The notes under the pieces were generated by a model. That model was not told where the DNA came from. It saw only the letters and a list, made by a program, of their open reading frames with translations, and did not search any database. Source: an uncultured Clostridia bacterium (GTDB lineage: Bacteria; Bacillota; Clostridia; Christensenellales; HGM11417). Taken from it: a DNA stretch of 64,000 bases. A program made the translations under genes and the position numbers. The stretch lies in the NCBI GenBank assembly GCA_944332455.1, contig CALVJY010000002.1, forward strand, positions 1 through 64,000, read 5' to 3'. Below, in pieces: positions 17,665 through 25,489 of the stretch (its first letter is position 1; every line of letters starts with the position of its first letter).

Positions 17665-18034
17665 TCAAATTTCATCATCCTTTGATTTGTCATGGAACTT
17701 TGCCAGCTCTGCCTTCACCTCATCGGCCAACTGAAATATTTCCTTCCAGATCGGAGAAGTCCTGACAAATTTTGCCGAAAACTCAACGTCAGGCGAAAAA
17801 GCAATATCGCTCAATTTTCTTATCCGCAGGCCTTTTTTTAATCGCATCTTTGGAGATAATTTTATTCTTATGGAGTATTTTTAAATTTTCTTCGTTTAGA
17901 TCAGTATACTGAAACATAAAATCTTCATAAATTACACCCTCTAAGTCAAAATCTGAAAGCGATAGTAAGGAACTGCCACAATATTCAAATACATTTTCTA
18001 TCATTTCGTATATTTCTTTATCAAAAGCGTTCAT
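17665..18034 (-). pseudogene. Frameshifted C-terminal-module paralogue
   Basis: Starts at ATG 18034 (AGGTG upstream) and reads FEYCGSSLLSLSDFDLEGVI, homologous to the second domain of 15418-16314. It shifts frame at the A7/T7 run at about 17833-17839. Removing one base gives KDAIKKGLRIRKLSD, matching the paralogue. The last 50 residues (other frame, 17847-17665) are nearly identical to the paralogue. As sequenced, the product would be cut to 81 residues. Confidence 0.7.
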
Positions 18035-18190
18035 TGCACACCTCTTAGAAAAGTCATATCCAGACTAAGGGATATTCCCTTTCCACCCCGAAAACATTTT
18101 TAATTGATTCATTTCCGGGGTTTATCCTTTAAGATCACGTTGAAAACAATCGCAAAATTGAAAACTCACAAAAAATATCTTCATTTCGTT

Positions 18191-18736
18191 TTATTGTTCT
18201 TTATTGCTGAAAAATTTACGTAATACTTCTTTCTTTTCCATCGTTACCTCTTCCATGGGAAAAGTCTGAAGAAAATACTGCAAATTTTCCTGGATATTTT
18301 CACGATAGTTCTTCCCGCTTTTCAAAAACTCAGACAGATCATATTGAGAAAAAGCATCACTTTTCAAGCATCGTGCAATCATTTTCAGCCACACTTCAAG
18401 ATCTAAATATCGTTCATTCAATTCTTGCAATTGGTAAAAAGACAAATCACAGTGGCACAAACCGATCAAGATACTCTCTCGATAGGATGTTTTACACTTC
18501 AATAACGCATCAAACACTTTAGGCGTTATTTCGTCTGCCGTTGCAAAAGGTGAATACTCGGATAAAAATCGTGCCAGATTTTTGTCCTTCGCTTTAGAAA
18601 TCAATGCCAAAAAAATCTCCTCATGGATCTGCCCCGTCAAAGTTTCGCTAAAGTCAGCTTCACTTAATCTTTCGGTTTCCAGTCGGCAAAATTCCTTATC
18701 CTGCATGATTTTTAAAATCCATTCGTTTTTGTCCAT
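18191..18736 (-). CDS. Array paralogue, HCxLSFYQL family
   Basis: 181 residues, all-helical character, AAGGAT near the ATG. GLCHCDLSFYQLQELNERYL aligns with the gene at 5339-5902, and the order of the surrounding helices is alike, so they belong to one family. No named domain recognised and no membrane segment. Its position toward the promoter-proximal end of the array may mean higher expression if the array is one transcript; this is inference. Confidence 0.72.
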   Translation of the reverse strand: MDKNEWILKIMQDKEFCRLETERLSEADFSETLTGQIHEEIFLALISKAKDKNLARFLSEYSPFATADEITPKVFDALLKCKTSYRESILIGLCHCDLSFYQLQELNERYLDLEVWLKMIARCLKSDAFSQYDLSEFLKSGKNYRENIQENLQYFLQTFPMEEVTMEKKEVLRKFFSNKEQ

Positions 18737-18915
18737 ATCCTTACGTTCCCCCTCTCTTTTGCCACAACTGTACAGTTTCTGTCCGTCCAGCGTGATCAGA
18801 CAGCCGTCCGATATGCCCCGATGTTTTCATTGCTGCTCTTCCCGGCCCTTTCTTTGCCTTAAAAACAATCTAATTCCGTGAAAATTGTTTAAATACCATT
18901 TCGCGCCACAAACCT

Positions 18916-19458
18916 TTATGAAGGCCTGACCTGCAAATCCCATATCATTTTTTGCACATCATCACCATATATATCCACACTATACGCCGAAATATTATAT
19001 CTGCTTATATTTTTAATAGGGCAAGAAGAAAATTCGGTACAATGTATAGCCAAGTTATGGGAGAGAATAAATGAACCGGTGAAATATTTCTGTATTTCAT
19101 GCAATTCAGATGAGTAAAAGCTCCGATAGATCTTATCCAAATTGCACCCTTTTTCATAGAACAACTTCTGTACAATATTCCCGTCGACTTTTTGTGTTGT
19201 CGGAATGAGTACTGTCACGACTCCGTTGATTTGAAAAGTCTCATTTGCAACAACGATCATTTTATTGTTCTTATCTTCCCAAACAGAAAAAGACTTGTAA
19301 TGATTCTTCTGAATTCTTTCCTCAATTTTCTCGTAAATAGATCCCAACGGTTTTAATTCCTCGTGTATTTCCGGCGAAAAGCCAAAACATAATTTCACAA
19401 AGTCCTTTCTTTTTTCCACCCAAAATATTTCAGTTTCTCTAAAATTGACTTGATCCAT
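18916..19458 (-). CDS. Immunity gene coupled to Rhs tail
   Basis: 180 residues from ATG at 19458 with AGGGGAAAG upstream. The stop of the Rhs tail remnant overlaps this ATG (TGATG), the arrangement expected for a toxin and its own immunity gene. The protein is soluble, starts MDQVNFRETEIFWVEKRKDF and has no recognised domain. The toxin itself is reduced to a few residues, so the inhibitor is now orphaned. Confidence 0.72.
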   Translation of the reverse strand: MDQVNFRETEIFWVEKRKDFVKLCFGFSPEIHEELKPLGSIYEKIEERIQKNHYKSFSVWEDKNNKMIVVANETFQINGVVTVLIPTTQKVDGNIVQKLFYEKGCNLDKIYRSFYSSELHEIQKYFTGSFILSHNLAIHCTEFSSCPIKNISRYNISAYSVDIYGDDVQKMIWDLQVRPS

Positions 19459-19742
19459 CAAACTTTCCCCTGTCTGTAGAAAAAATGTACACCTCTTATT
19501 TGACCATTCTGTATCGTCCCCATCTCCTCCCCCAGGATCCGGCCTCCGGACGTGTAATAGCGGTGGACCGCTCCCTCCGCCGTGATCTTTTCCTGCCGGA
19601 TCCCGTTCCCGTCGTAGCGGTAGGCGTTCCCTCCGTACCCCGTCAGGATTCGCCCTCGCTTCCATTGTAGCACATTCCCCCGATATTTGCAAGGATTTCC
19701 CACCCCGTCGTACATTCGACTGTTTGGTGTCCAAAACAAAGA
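19458..19742 (-). pseudogene. Rhs YD-repeat tail, copy d
   Basis: The best-preserved Rhs fragment. The minus strand reads MYDGVGNPCKYRGNVLQWKR, then GRILTGYGGNAYRYDGNGIR and HRYYTSGGRILGEEMG, all typical of Rhs/YD-repeat cores, ending RGVHFFYRQGKV. It is in the same frame as the IS200 tnpA fragment to its right. It ends in a TGATG overlap with the immunity gene. Confidence 0.85.
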
Positions 19743-20105
19743 TATGACCGTATCTACATAATACCCTCGACACCAAAAGTGCCGGTTCCCGTACTTGTAT
19801 TTCAGATTGGCGAATTGATCAAAGATCATCAGACTGCTCTTCCCTTTCAGATATCCCATGAATCCCGATACGCTCATCTTCGGCGGTATACTTACCAACA
19901 TATGCACATGATCCGGACAGATTTCACCTTCTATGATCTCTACTCCTTTCCACGCACACAGCTTCCTCAGAATCTCTCGGATCTCTGCCCTTTTCTCTTC
20001 GAAAAATACTTTCCTCCGATATTTCGGCGCAAACACGATATGATACTTGCAATTCCACTTCGTATGTGCTAAACTATTTGTGATGTTCTTGGACTCGTTC
20101 TCCAT
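19742..20105 (-). pseudogene. tnpA: Truncated IS200/IS605-family TnpA
   Basis: About 120 residues of a Y1 (HUH) single-strand transposase: KYHIVFAPKYRRKVFFEEKR, the HUH motif in CPDHVHMLVSIPPK, and YGNRHFWCRGYYVDTV. The protein then runs straight into Rhs sequence, so the C-terminal helix carrying the catalytic tyrosine is missing and the copy cannot be active alone. The ATG at 20105 is the family start. Insertion and later deletion within an Rhs gene is the likely history. Confidence 0.85.
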
Positions 20106-20226
20106 AATATCCTCCGATTGTGTTTTCTTCTTGACTGGCAGGTCCTTTCCATTTTAACACAATCGGAGTCCTTTTGTCTTCTTCATCGGCTGAGCCTCTA
20201 CCCAACCCCGCGACTATCGCGGGGTT
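20106..20226. mobile_element. IS200-type end with hairpin
   Basis: Non-coding DNA upstream of tnpA. It carries repeated CTCCGATTGTGTT motifs in opposite orientations (about 20111-20125 and 20157-20170) and a hairpin AACCCCGCGA / TCGCGGGGTT at 20204-20226. IS200 elements carry such end hairpins. A further hairpin of AGCCAGTCGG/CCGACTGGCT is at 20246-20268. Confidence 0.6.
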
Positions 20227-20318
20227 TTCTGTGTACAACAGAACAGCCAGTCGGAACCGACTGGCTGAATTGCTTCAAATGAAGTCTTTTTCTAATGAGG
20301 ATAGCAGGACTTGATGCA

Positions 20319-20738
20319 TCAGAACCACTTTGCGTTTTCATCTCTGAAATGCGGTATATTGCCATCTTGATAGGGGTCATACCGATTTTCATTACAACCA
20401 AATTCTTTTAAGAGGGCGATCTTACCATCCGGCGTCCATTCGATCAATGACAACCCATCAAATGCCTCTGCGTTGCCGGTGTCCATCTTATTTTTGAAAT
20501 ACCATTCAACTATGGTCTGACTCCCTTTATGGAAAAATTGTTTAATGTCCCATTGCAAGACGGTCCCGCGGGTATTCCATTCCTCAAACCAAAGTTTTAT
20601 TTTTTTGGAGCCGTGGTACTCTGGCCCCCAACTTTCAATATATACGGCATCATCTGAAAACACTTCAAATATGCCTGAATCTTTTTTTGCAAGCCACATA
20701 TCGAACCAGAGTCTGATCTTTCTTTCTCTATTGTCCAT
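20319..20738 (-). CDS. NTF2-like (SnoaL-type) protein
   Basis: 139 residues. RLWFDMWLAKKDSGIFEVFS, DDAVYIESWGPEYHGSKKIK and the later TIVEWYFKNK and FDGLSLIEW strands fit the NTF2-like cone fold of small ligand-binding or isomerase proteins. These often include proteins of unknown substrate. Its ATG is three bases after the stop of the 83-codon ORF upstream, so translation is probably coupled. It lies outside the immunity array but is transcribed the same way. Confidence 0.8.
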   Translation of the reverse strand: MDNRERKIRLWFDMWLAKKDSGIFEVFSDDAVYIESWGPEYHGSKKIKLWFEEWNTRGTVLQWDIKQFFHKGSQTIVEWYFKNKMDTGNAEAFDGLSLIEWTPDGKIALLKEFGCNENRYDPYQDGNIPHFRDENAKWF

Positions 20739-20741
20739 TTT

Positions 20742-20993
20742 TTAGCCTCTTCCTCGTTCGTTTGATATTTCAGATTCATCCTGCCCTATTTTCGATCCCA
20801 TCCAAAATGCCGCAATTCTGAGCTTCGCCGATATGAACCGGCGTTCCAACTTGATGCCTTCACCCCTGCCGGCAATCCTATTTGCGGTAAGACCGGCGGA
20901 AATCCGCTTTGAGGTAAGACCGGTAAAAATTCGCAAGCCCTCTTTCCTCATGTTGCGCTCAACCAGTGTGCGCCGGAGGGAATTAAAACTCAT
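20742..20993 (-). CDS. Small basic ORF behind a strong ribosome site
   Basis: 83 codons. ATG at 20993 is preceded by AGGAGGACAAACGCAC, an excellent site and spacing. The product is basic, with an internal near-repeat (GLTSKRISAG/GLTANRIAGR). Its stop is three bases before the NTF2-like gene. It might be a translated leader or a genuine small protein; composition is odd and no homologue is recognised. Downstream of the duplicated promoter/leader, copy 1. Confidence 0.5.
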   Translation of the reverse strand: MSFNSLRRTLVERNMRKEGLRIFTGLTSKRISAGLTANRIAGRGEGIKLERRFISAKLRIAAFWMGSKIGQDESEISNERGRG

Positions 20994-21146
20994 GTGCGTT
21001 TGTCCTCCTGCCTGCTTCCGCTTCCGGGCGTTCTGTTCCCACTCTATCAAAATTCTTGCGATCCCGCAAACATTGCCGGACACAACCGCCAAGATCGTCC
21101 GGAGTATGTTCCTTTCTTCCCTTATGGCAAAGCCAAACCCCGGAAA

Positions 21147-21364
21147 CGCAGAGAGAGCAGAATCTTGCGATCCTGCTCTCTCTGCTATGATAAGGGGGAA
21201 AATGATGAGCGATTTTGAAATCTCAGTAGCGGAACGCTTGCCGCAACCTTGATTGTGCCTTTATTATACCACCTTGTGAAAAATTTGTAAAGCGTTTGCG
21301 TGTCGAATTTTAAAATTTTTTCTTCTTCGCAAACAAGACTATTTTTCGCAAAATTTTACCTATT
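21147..21364 (-). repeat. Duplicated promoter/leader element, copy 1
   Basis: About 215 bp, nearly identical to 22017-22235. On the minus strand it carries a consensus promoter. About 80-115 bases further on is a hairpin made of AGAGAGAGCAG and its complement (21150-21186). It serves the 83-codon ORF and the NTF2-like gene. Confidence 0.85.
21263..21291 (-). promoter_or_regulatory. Sigma-A promoter in copy 1
   Basis: TTTACA (21291-21286), 17-base spacer, TATAAT (21268-21263), reading leftward. Confidence 0.85.
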
Positions 21365-21776
21365 TTTGATCCTTGTTGAAACCTGAAGCCTTCAGCAAGC
21401 CGCTGATCTCTCCGAAAGCGCTCAGGGCGATCTCCCCTCGCACGGAAAGGATCTGATCCTGCTGGAACCACCCCCGGGCGCTGAGGCGGACTTGCTGCCG
21501 GTCAATTCTCTGCCAGGTGATCGTCGTCAACGCAGCTTCCCTCTGGGGTTCGCCGTAACAATAAAACTTCCAGACGATCTTTTCTGCGTTTTCGATCCGG
21601 ATCCCCTGATCTGAAAGGACTACCCCCTCCGGCCGAAAGACCCGGCATTCCTCCCCGTCCTCAAAAGACAGGTACAGGCCGTCCTCGTTCAGGAGAAGTT
21701 TTTTCGCAATGTAGGCGTTGTCATGGGGCCTGCCCGGCCCAAATCCCCAGATGCTCAGAGATAAATAGTTTTTCAT
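21360..21776 (-). CDS. Unknown small protein
   Basis: 138 residues from ATG at 21776. The frame is open to 21836 but that part lacks an ATG with a ribosome site. Beta-rich soluble protein (GLYLSFEDGEECRVFRPEGV, EKIVWKFYCYGEPQREAALT) with no recognised domain. Downstream of the second copy of the duplicated promoter/leader element, from which it is probably transcribed. Intermediate base composition between the AT-rich array and the GC-rich core. Confidence 0.65.
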   Translation of the reverse strand: MKNYLSLSIWGFGPGRPHDNAYIAKKLLLNEDGLYLSFEDGEECRVFRPEGVVLSDQGIRIENAEKIVWKFYCYGEPQREAALTTITWQRIDRQQVRLSARGWFQQDQILSVRGEIALSAFGEISGLLKASGFNKDQK

Positions 21777-22016
21777 GGAAAGTCTCTTCTCTCTTTTCGG
21801 GAGCAGCGGACAAAATCCGAACGGCTCCGAAAACAAGTCAGGATATCAGAAAGGATTTGTCCCCGTCTGGAACAGATAGACCGTCCGGGAAAAGACGATC
21901 CTCCTCGACCGGGGCAAGACGGACGAAAAGGGCAATCCCTCCTCGGGGCGAGGCGGTTGGAAAGGAAGGCCGGCAAAGGGGGCAACAGTTGCCTCTTGGA
22001 ACGGGACGCCCCCAAA
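21777..22016. other. Leader between element copy 2 and the gene at 21360
   Basis: GC-rich, no supported gene. ORFs here have no ribosome sites. It would be the 5' untranslated region if the copy 2 promoter drives the gene at 21776. Confidence 0.4.
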
Positions 22017-22235
22017 ACGCAGAGAGAGCAGAATCTTGCGATCCTGCTCTCTCTGCTATGATAAGGGGGAAAATGATGAGCGATTTGAGATCTCAGCCGC
22101 GGAACGCTTGCCGCAACCTTGATTGTGCCTTTATTATACCACCTTGTGAAAAATTTGTAAAGCGTTTGCGTGTCGAATTTTAAAATTTTTTCTTCTTCGC
22201 AAACAAGACTATTTTTCGCAAGATTTTACCTATTT
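22017..22235 (-). repeat. Duplicated promoter/leader element, copy 2
   Basis: Second copy of 21147-21364. A one-base loss near 22085 relative to copy 1 shifts any plus-strand reading frame, so conservation is of DNA or RNA rather than of a peptide. The hairpin lies at about 22020-22056. Confidence 0.85.
22133..22161 (-). promoter_or_regulatory. Sigma-A promoter in copy 2
   Basis: TTTACA (22161-22156), 17-base spacer, TATAAT (22138-22133), reading leftward; identical to copy 1. Confidence 0.85.
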
Positions 22236-22430
22236 TGTGCCCGATTTCCCGCCGAAAAGCCGAAAGGCCGGGTCCAAGGGTCGGAACGGGCCGGACGGCA
22301 GCCGGCTGGAAGGACGAGCGGCATGTCTTTTCAAAACAGCTAAGCCCGGGCGGCCCGACAGGGCGCATCTTCCGGGCCTTTTCGTGCCATGCGGCGCCCG
22401 GGAGGCCGGCATCCGGAGAAGACCGGTCGG

Positions 22431-23372
22431 TCAGACTCCGGTCACCCCGACCAGCGTCCAGGAGGGAGAAAAACTGCCCTCCCGAAAGACCATCTGGCGG
22501 ATCAGATAGCCCAGCAGATCGGCGCTGTACAGGCCGGTGATCCGCTGGAAGGCGGTCAGCTCAAAACGGCCGGTGGTGGCGTTGAAGGAGGGGAAGACGT
22601 AATTGAGGGCGGAGACGTCAGCCTTTTTGGGGGCGATCAGGGTGCCGTCCGGCTGATAGATCGGGGCCAGCTGTTCCCGGGGGCGGTCGGAGAGGTCGAT
22701 CAGAAAAGAGGTCTCCTCCGCGTCCACCCGGACCTTGAATCCGTCCTCGTAGCGGGCAGAATCCCGGAAGGGCCAGTCCTGAAAGTCGAACAGGGCGACC
22801 GGCTTTCCCCCGGTGAGATCGAACAGATAAAAGAATCCGAACCCGCCGCTTCCTCCGCTGGTCATGCCCAGAAAGATCTGGTCGGTGCCCGCTTCGGTAA
22901 AGGGGCCGAGCATGATACGGGGATCGTATCCTTCATTCACAGGGGGGCTCAGCACAAAGATCCGGCCGTCGGCCCGGACTTCGATGCGGACGTCTGTCAC
23001 GTAGGGCCCCTCCCCCGTTCGCCCGAACAGGCGGACAGCAGCGCAGGCGCCCAGCTCGATCACCTGTCCCCAGCTCTCCTGCAGCAAAGTTTCCTGTCTT
23101 TCGTCGGCCGTGCAGGGGGCGAACTTGCCCCCTCCCCTGACGTTCAAGGTTCCGGCTGCCGCAGAGCCTTCCCCTTCCGCACCGACGCCGGACGCATCGA
23201 AGGCCTCCGCCCGCTCCTCCCGCAGGAGGGCCTCCGCCCGGGCCGGAGCAGATCTCTCCTCGGAAGCGATCGCCGGGACAGCGGCCGCCGGCTCCGGCAG
23301 GTCCACTGACGGGGACGGGGAGGGCAGGAAGGGCAGTAAAAAGGCCAGTAAAGTCAGAAGAAAAGTTTTCAT
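22431..23372 (-). CDS. Exported protein of unknown function
   Basis: 313 residues from ATG at 23372 (the frame also opens further upstream). A signal peptide (MKTFLLTLLAFLLPFLPS) is followed by a Pro/Ala-rich linker and a ~200-residue beta-rich domain with GYDPRIMLGPFTEAGTDQIF and SGGSGGFGFFYLF. I recall similar domains in spore-forming Bacillota. On its strand, CATACT (23384-23379) with GCATAA 17 bases further upstream could be a forespore sigma F/G type promoter; this is a weak inference. Confidence 0.75.
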   Translation of the reverse strand: MKTFLLTLLAFLLPFLPSPSPSVDLPEPAAAVPAIASEERSAPARAEALLREERAEAFDASGVGAEGEGSAAAGTLNVRGGGKFAPCTADERQETLLQESWGQVIELGACAAVRLFGRTGEGPYVTDVRIEVRADGRIFVLSPPVNEGYDPRIMLGPFTEAGTDQIFLGMTSGGSGGFGFFYLFDLTGGKPVALFDFQDWPFRDSARYEDGFKVRVDAEETSFLIDLSDRPREQLAPIYQPDGTLIAPKKADVSALNYVFPSFNATTGRFELTAFQRITGLYSADLLGYLIRQMVFREGSFSPSWTLVGVTGV

Positions 23373-23622
23373 ACCCTCAGTATGCCGCGCCAACCCCTCT
23401 TTTATGCTCCCATCTCAAAGCTCACTTTTCCCGATCTCCTTCTCCCGGTTAGCCGGCCCTTCCGGAAAAATTTTCAGATTCGTTCGTCCAGGCGAAACCC
23501 GGTCCTCCCTTTTGAGGCTCCTTCACCCGGACGGTCTCGCGCCGCGCCGGGGTGGCCTTGATGAATTGTTTGCCGCTCGGACCGGCCAGGCGGCCCAAAA
23601 TGTCCCGGCATGAACTTTTTGC

Positions 23623-23652
23623 TTGACCGGGACAGCGGCCCACCATTATAAT
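23623..23652 (+). promoter_or_regulatory. Sigma-A promoter of the HTH gene
   Basis: TTGACC, 18-base spacer, TATAAT, with the gene's AGGAGG at about 23688. The rest of 23373-23622 shows nothing supportable. Confidence 0.8.
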
Positions 23653-23700
23653 AGAGGTGAGAAAAACAAGATCAACTTGCAGGATACAGGAGGTAACGAA

Positions 23701-23934
23701 ATGCGATTGGTGGACGCCGTTTATGCGCGGATCGTGGAGCTGGCAAATCAAGCAGATCAGAGTTTTTACAAAGTTGCGCGCGACGGATGCATCCCCTATT
23801 CGACCATCGCGACGATGAGGCGGAGCCATACGGTCAAACTGTCCACGCTTTACGGCATCTGCGAGGGGCTGAATACGACGTTGAGGGACTTTTTCGATTC
23901 TCCCCTCTTCGCAAAGGAAAACATCACGGATTAG
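23701..23934 (+). CDS. Small XRE-type HTH regulator
   Basis: 77 residues from ATG at 23701 with CAGGAGGTAACGAA. The layout YKVARDGCIPYSTIATMRRS ... STLYGICEGLNTTLRDFFDS is a compact Cro/C1-type helix-turn-helix of the small clostridial kind, without a second domain. It has its own promoter and terminator, so it is a single-gene unit. Target unknown; binding near its own promoter would be typical of the class but no operator was identified. Confidence 0.85.
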   Translation: MRLVDAVYARIVELANQADQSFYKVARDGCIPYSTIATMRRSHTVKLSTLYGICEGLNTTLRDFFDSPLFAKENITD

Positions 23935-23965
23935 AGCAAAAAAGTCGAAACAGCGCAGAAGGCGG

Positions 23966-24007
23966 AAGCCGGGCGGGTCGATCGGACCTGCCCGGCTTTC
24001 TGTTTTT
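23966..24007 (+). terminator. Terminator of the HTH gene
   Basis: AGCCGGGCGGGTC / GGACCTGCCCGGCT stem with a GATC loop, followed by TTTCTGTTTTT. The remainder up to 24224 shows no gene. Confidence 0.85.
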
Positions 24008-24224
24008 CCCGATTTTGCGCCTTTGTTTTCCGCTCCTGCAAGGCTCGTCATCGCCGATGAAAAAGGCACTCTTTTCCGCGAAATCTCAATGCCCTCCCCG
24101 AACTTTTTACTCCGGAAAGTTCGCTTTTAAAAGAAGGATTATACGATCATCAAACTTTTCAGACGGGACAGCTTAAAACAGTTCTGAGGCCGGCCGCTGG
24201 TCCCGGAAGAAAGAGCCGCAGGGG

Positions 24225-25478
24225 CTAATCCCGGTGGAAAAAGCCGTAGGGATGGATGACGTGTTCTCCTTTGACGTCCACCTTGGCCAGGCGGGGATCC
24301 TTCAGGATGACCGCCCGCTTGACGATGTGGGGGCCGTACTTTTTCCGGAGGGCGTCCACCGTCCGGTCCAGCCCGGCCAGCCGCTCTGCCCGGGGAGAGA
24401 GAAAGTCCAGCTGGTCGTAGTCCCTGACAAAGTCAAAGGCCCACACGCCCAGCGCCCGGGCCGGCCGCTCCCAGGAAAAGACCTCCTCCGCCAGCCCCAT
24501 GGCCGCCGCCGCGAAGTCCTCGGTCCGGCCGGTGGGCCGGATCCTGCGCTGTCTGCGGAAGGCGGCCAGTCTGCTGTCGGTGACCGTCACCCCCAGCCCC
24601 GCCGCCTTGAAGAGGCCGCACTCCCGCATCCGGGCGGCCACCGATTCGCACAGCAGCACGCACAGCGGCAGCAGGGCCTCCGGCGAGGCCATATCCTGCG
24701 GGGCGGTCAGGCTGTTGCCGATGGAGCGGATGTTGCGGCTGGCGCCCACCTTCTGCACCGGAGATTCGTCCAGGCCGTTGGCGAACCGCCACAGGTAGAT
24801 CCCCCATTTGTGCAGTTTTTGTTCCAGCAGATCGGGATCGGCCCGGGCCAGATCCCCCACCGTGAAGATGTTCAGCAGGGCCAGCTTCCCGGCCGTGGCC
24901 TTGCCCACGTACAGCAGATCGGAGGCCGGCCGGCTCCAGGCCGTCTCCCGGAAATTTTCGGGGGTGATCAGGGTGACGGCGTCCGGCTTGCGGATCTCCG
25001 AGGCCAGCTTGGCAAAGACTTTGTTCCAGCTCACCCCTACGCTGACCGTCAGCCCGATCTCCTCCCGGACCTCCCGCCGGATGCGCTCGGCGATCTCGGC
25101 CCCGCTTCCGAACAGCGCCCGGCTTTTGGTGACGTCCAGCCAGCACTCGTCGATGCCGTAGGCCTCCACCTGGTCGGTGTAGCGGCGGTAGATGTCGGAC
25201 ACCGCCTCGGAAAAGCGGAGATAGGCCGGAAAGTCGGCGGTGATCTCCACCAGGTTGGCGCACTTTTTCCGGGCCTGCCAGGTCACCTCGCCGGTGGTCA
25301 CCCCGGCCGCCTTGGCCCTCTCGTTTTTGGCCAGCACAATGCCGTGGCGGGCCTCCTTGTCCCCCACCACGGCCACCGGCAGGGTCCGAAGCTCCGGCCG
25401 CCGCAGACACTCCACCGAGGCGTAAAAATTGTTCAAATCACTGTGCAGAATGGTTCTCACCCCCTTAGTGTGAACCAC
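24225..25478 (-). CDS. dinB: Y-family DNA polymerase (Pol IV type)
   Basis: About 417 residues. HSDLNNFYASVECL is the palm start with metal ligand Asp. YGIDECWLDVT carries the second acidic pair, followed by the little-finger domain to PYGFFHRD. Such enzymes extend primers past lesions with low fidelity. The start is unsure: GTG at 25478 is used here; GTG at 25460 gives VRTILHSDLN and is equally plausible. No LexA/SOS box was recognised. Upstream lies a repeat block, so it is probably a single-gene unit. Confidence 0.9.
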   Translation of the reverse strand: MVHTKGVRTILHSDLNNFYASVECLRRPELRTLPVAVVGDKEARHGIVLAKNERAKAAGVTTGEVTWQARKKCANLVEITADFPAYLRFSEAVSDIYRRYTDQVEAYGIDECWLDVTKSRALFGSGAEIAERIRREVREEIGLTVSVGVSWNKVFAKLASEIRKPDAVTLITPENFRETAWSRPASDLLYVGKATAGKLALLNIFTVGDLARADPDLLEQKLHKWGIYLWRFANGLDESPVQKVGASRNIRSIGNSLTAPQDMASPEALLPLCVLLCESVAARMRECGLFKAAGLGVTVTDSRLAAFRRQRRIRPTGRTEDFAAAAMGLAEEVFSWERPARALGVWAFDFVRDYDQLDFLSPRAERLAGLDRTVDALRKKYGPHIVKRAVILKDPRLAKVDVKGEHVIHPYGFFHRD

Positions 25479-25489
25479 TGCACTCTCTT

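Noticed and set aside
19742-20105. Active transposase serving the hairpin repeats
   Set aside because: The protein lacks the C-terminal part with the catalytic tyrosine and belongs to the ordinary IS200 type; no REP-associated features seen.
21187-21252. Short plus-strand ORF with AAGGGGG in the duplicated element
   Set aside because: The second copy has a one-base change that shifts the frame, so a conserved peptide is unlikely.
22389-23309. 306-codon plus-strand ORF opposite the exported protein
   Set aside because: Antisense shadow; the minus-strand protein has a signal peptide and a coherent domain.
23449-24069. 206-codon minus-strand ORF over the HTH gene
   Set aside because: The plus strand has promoter, ribosome site, HTH protein and terminator; the minus ORF has none of these.
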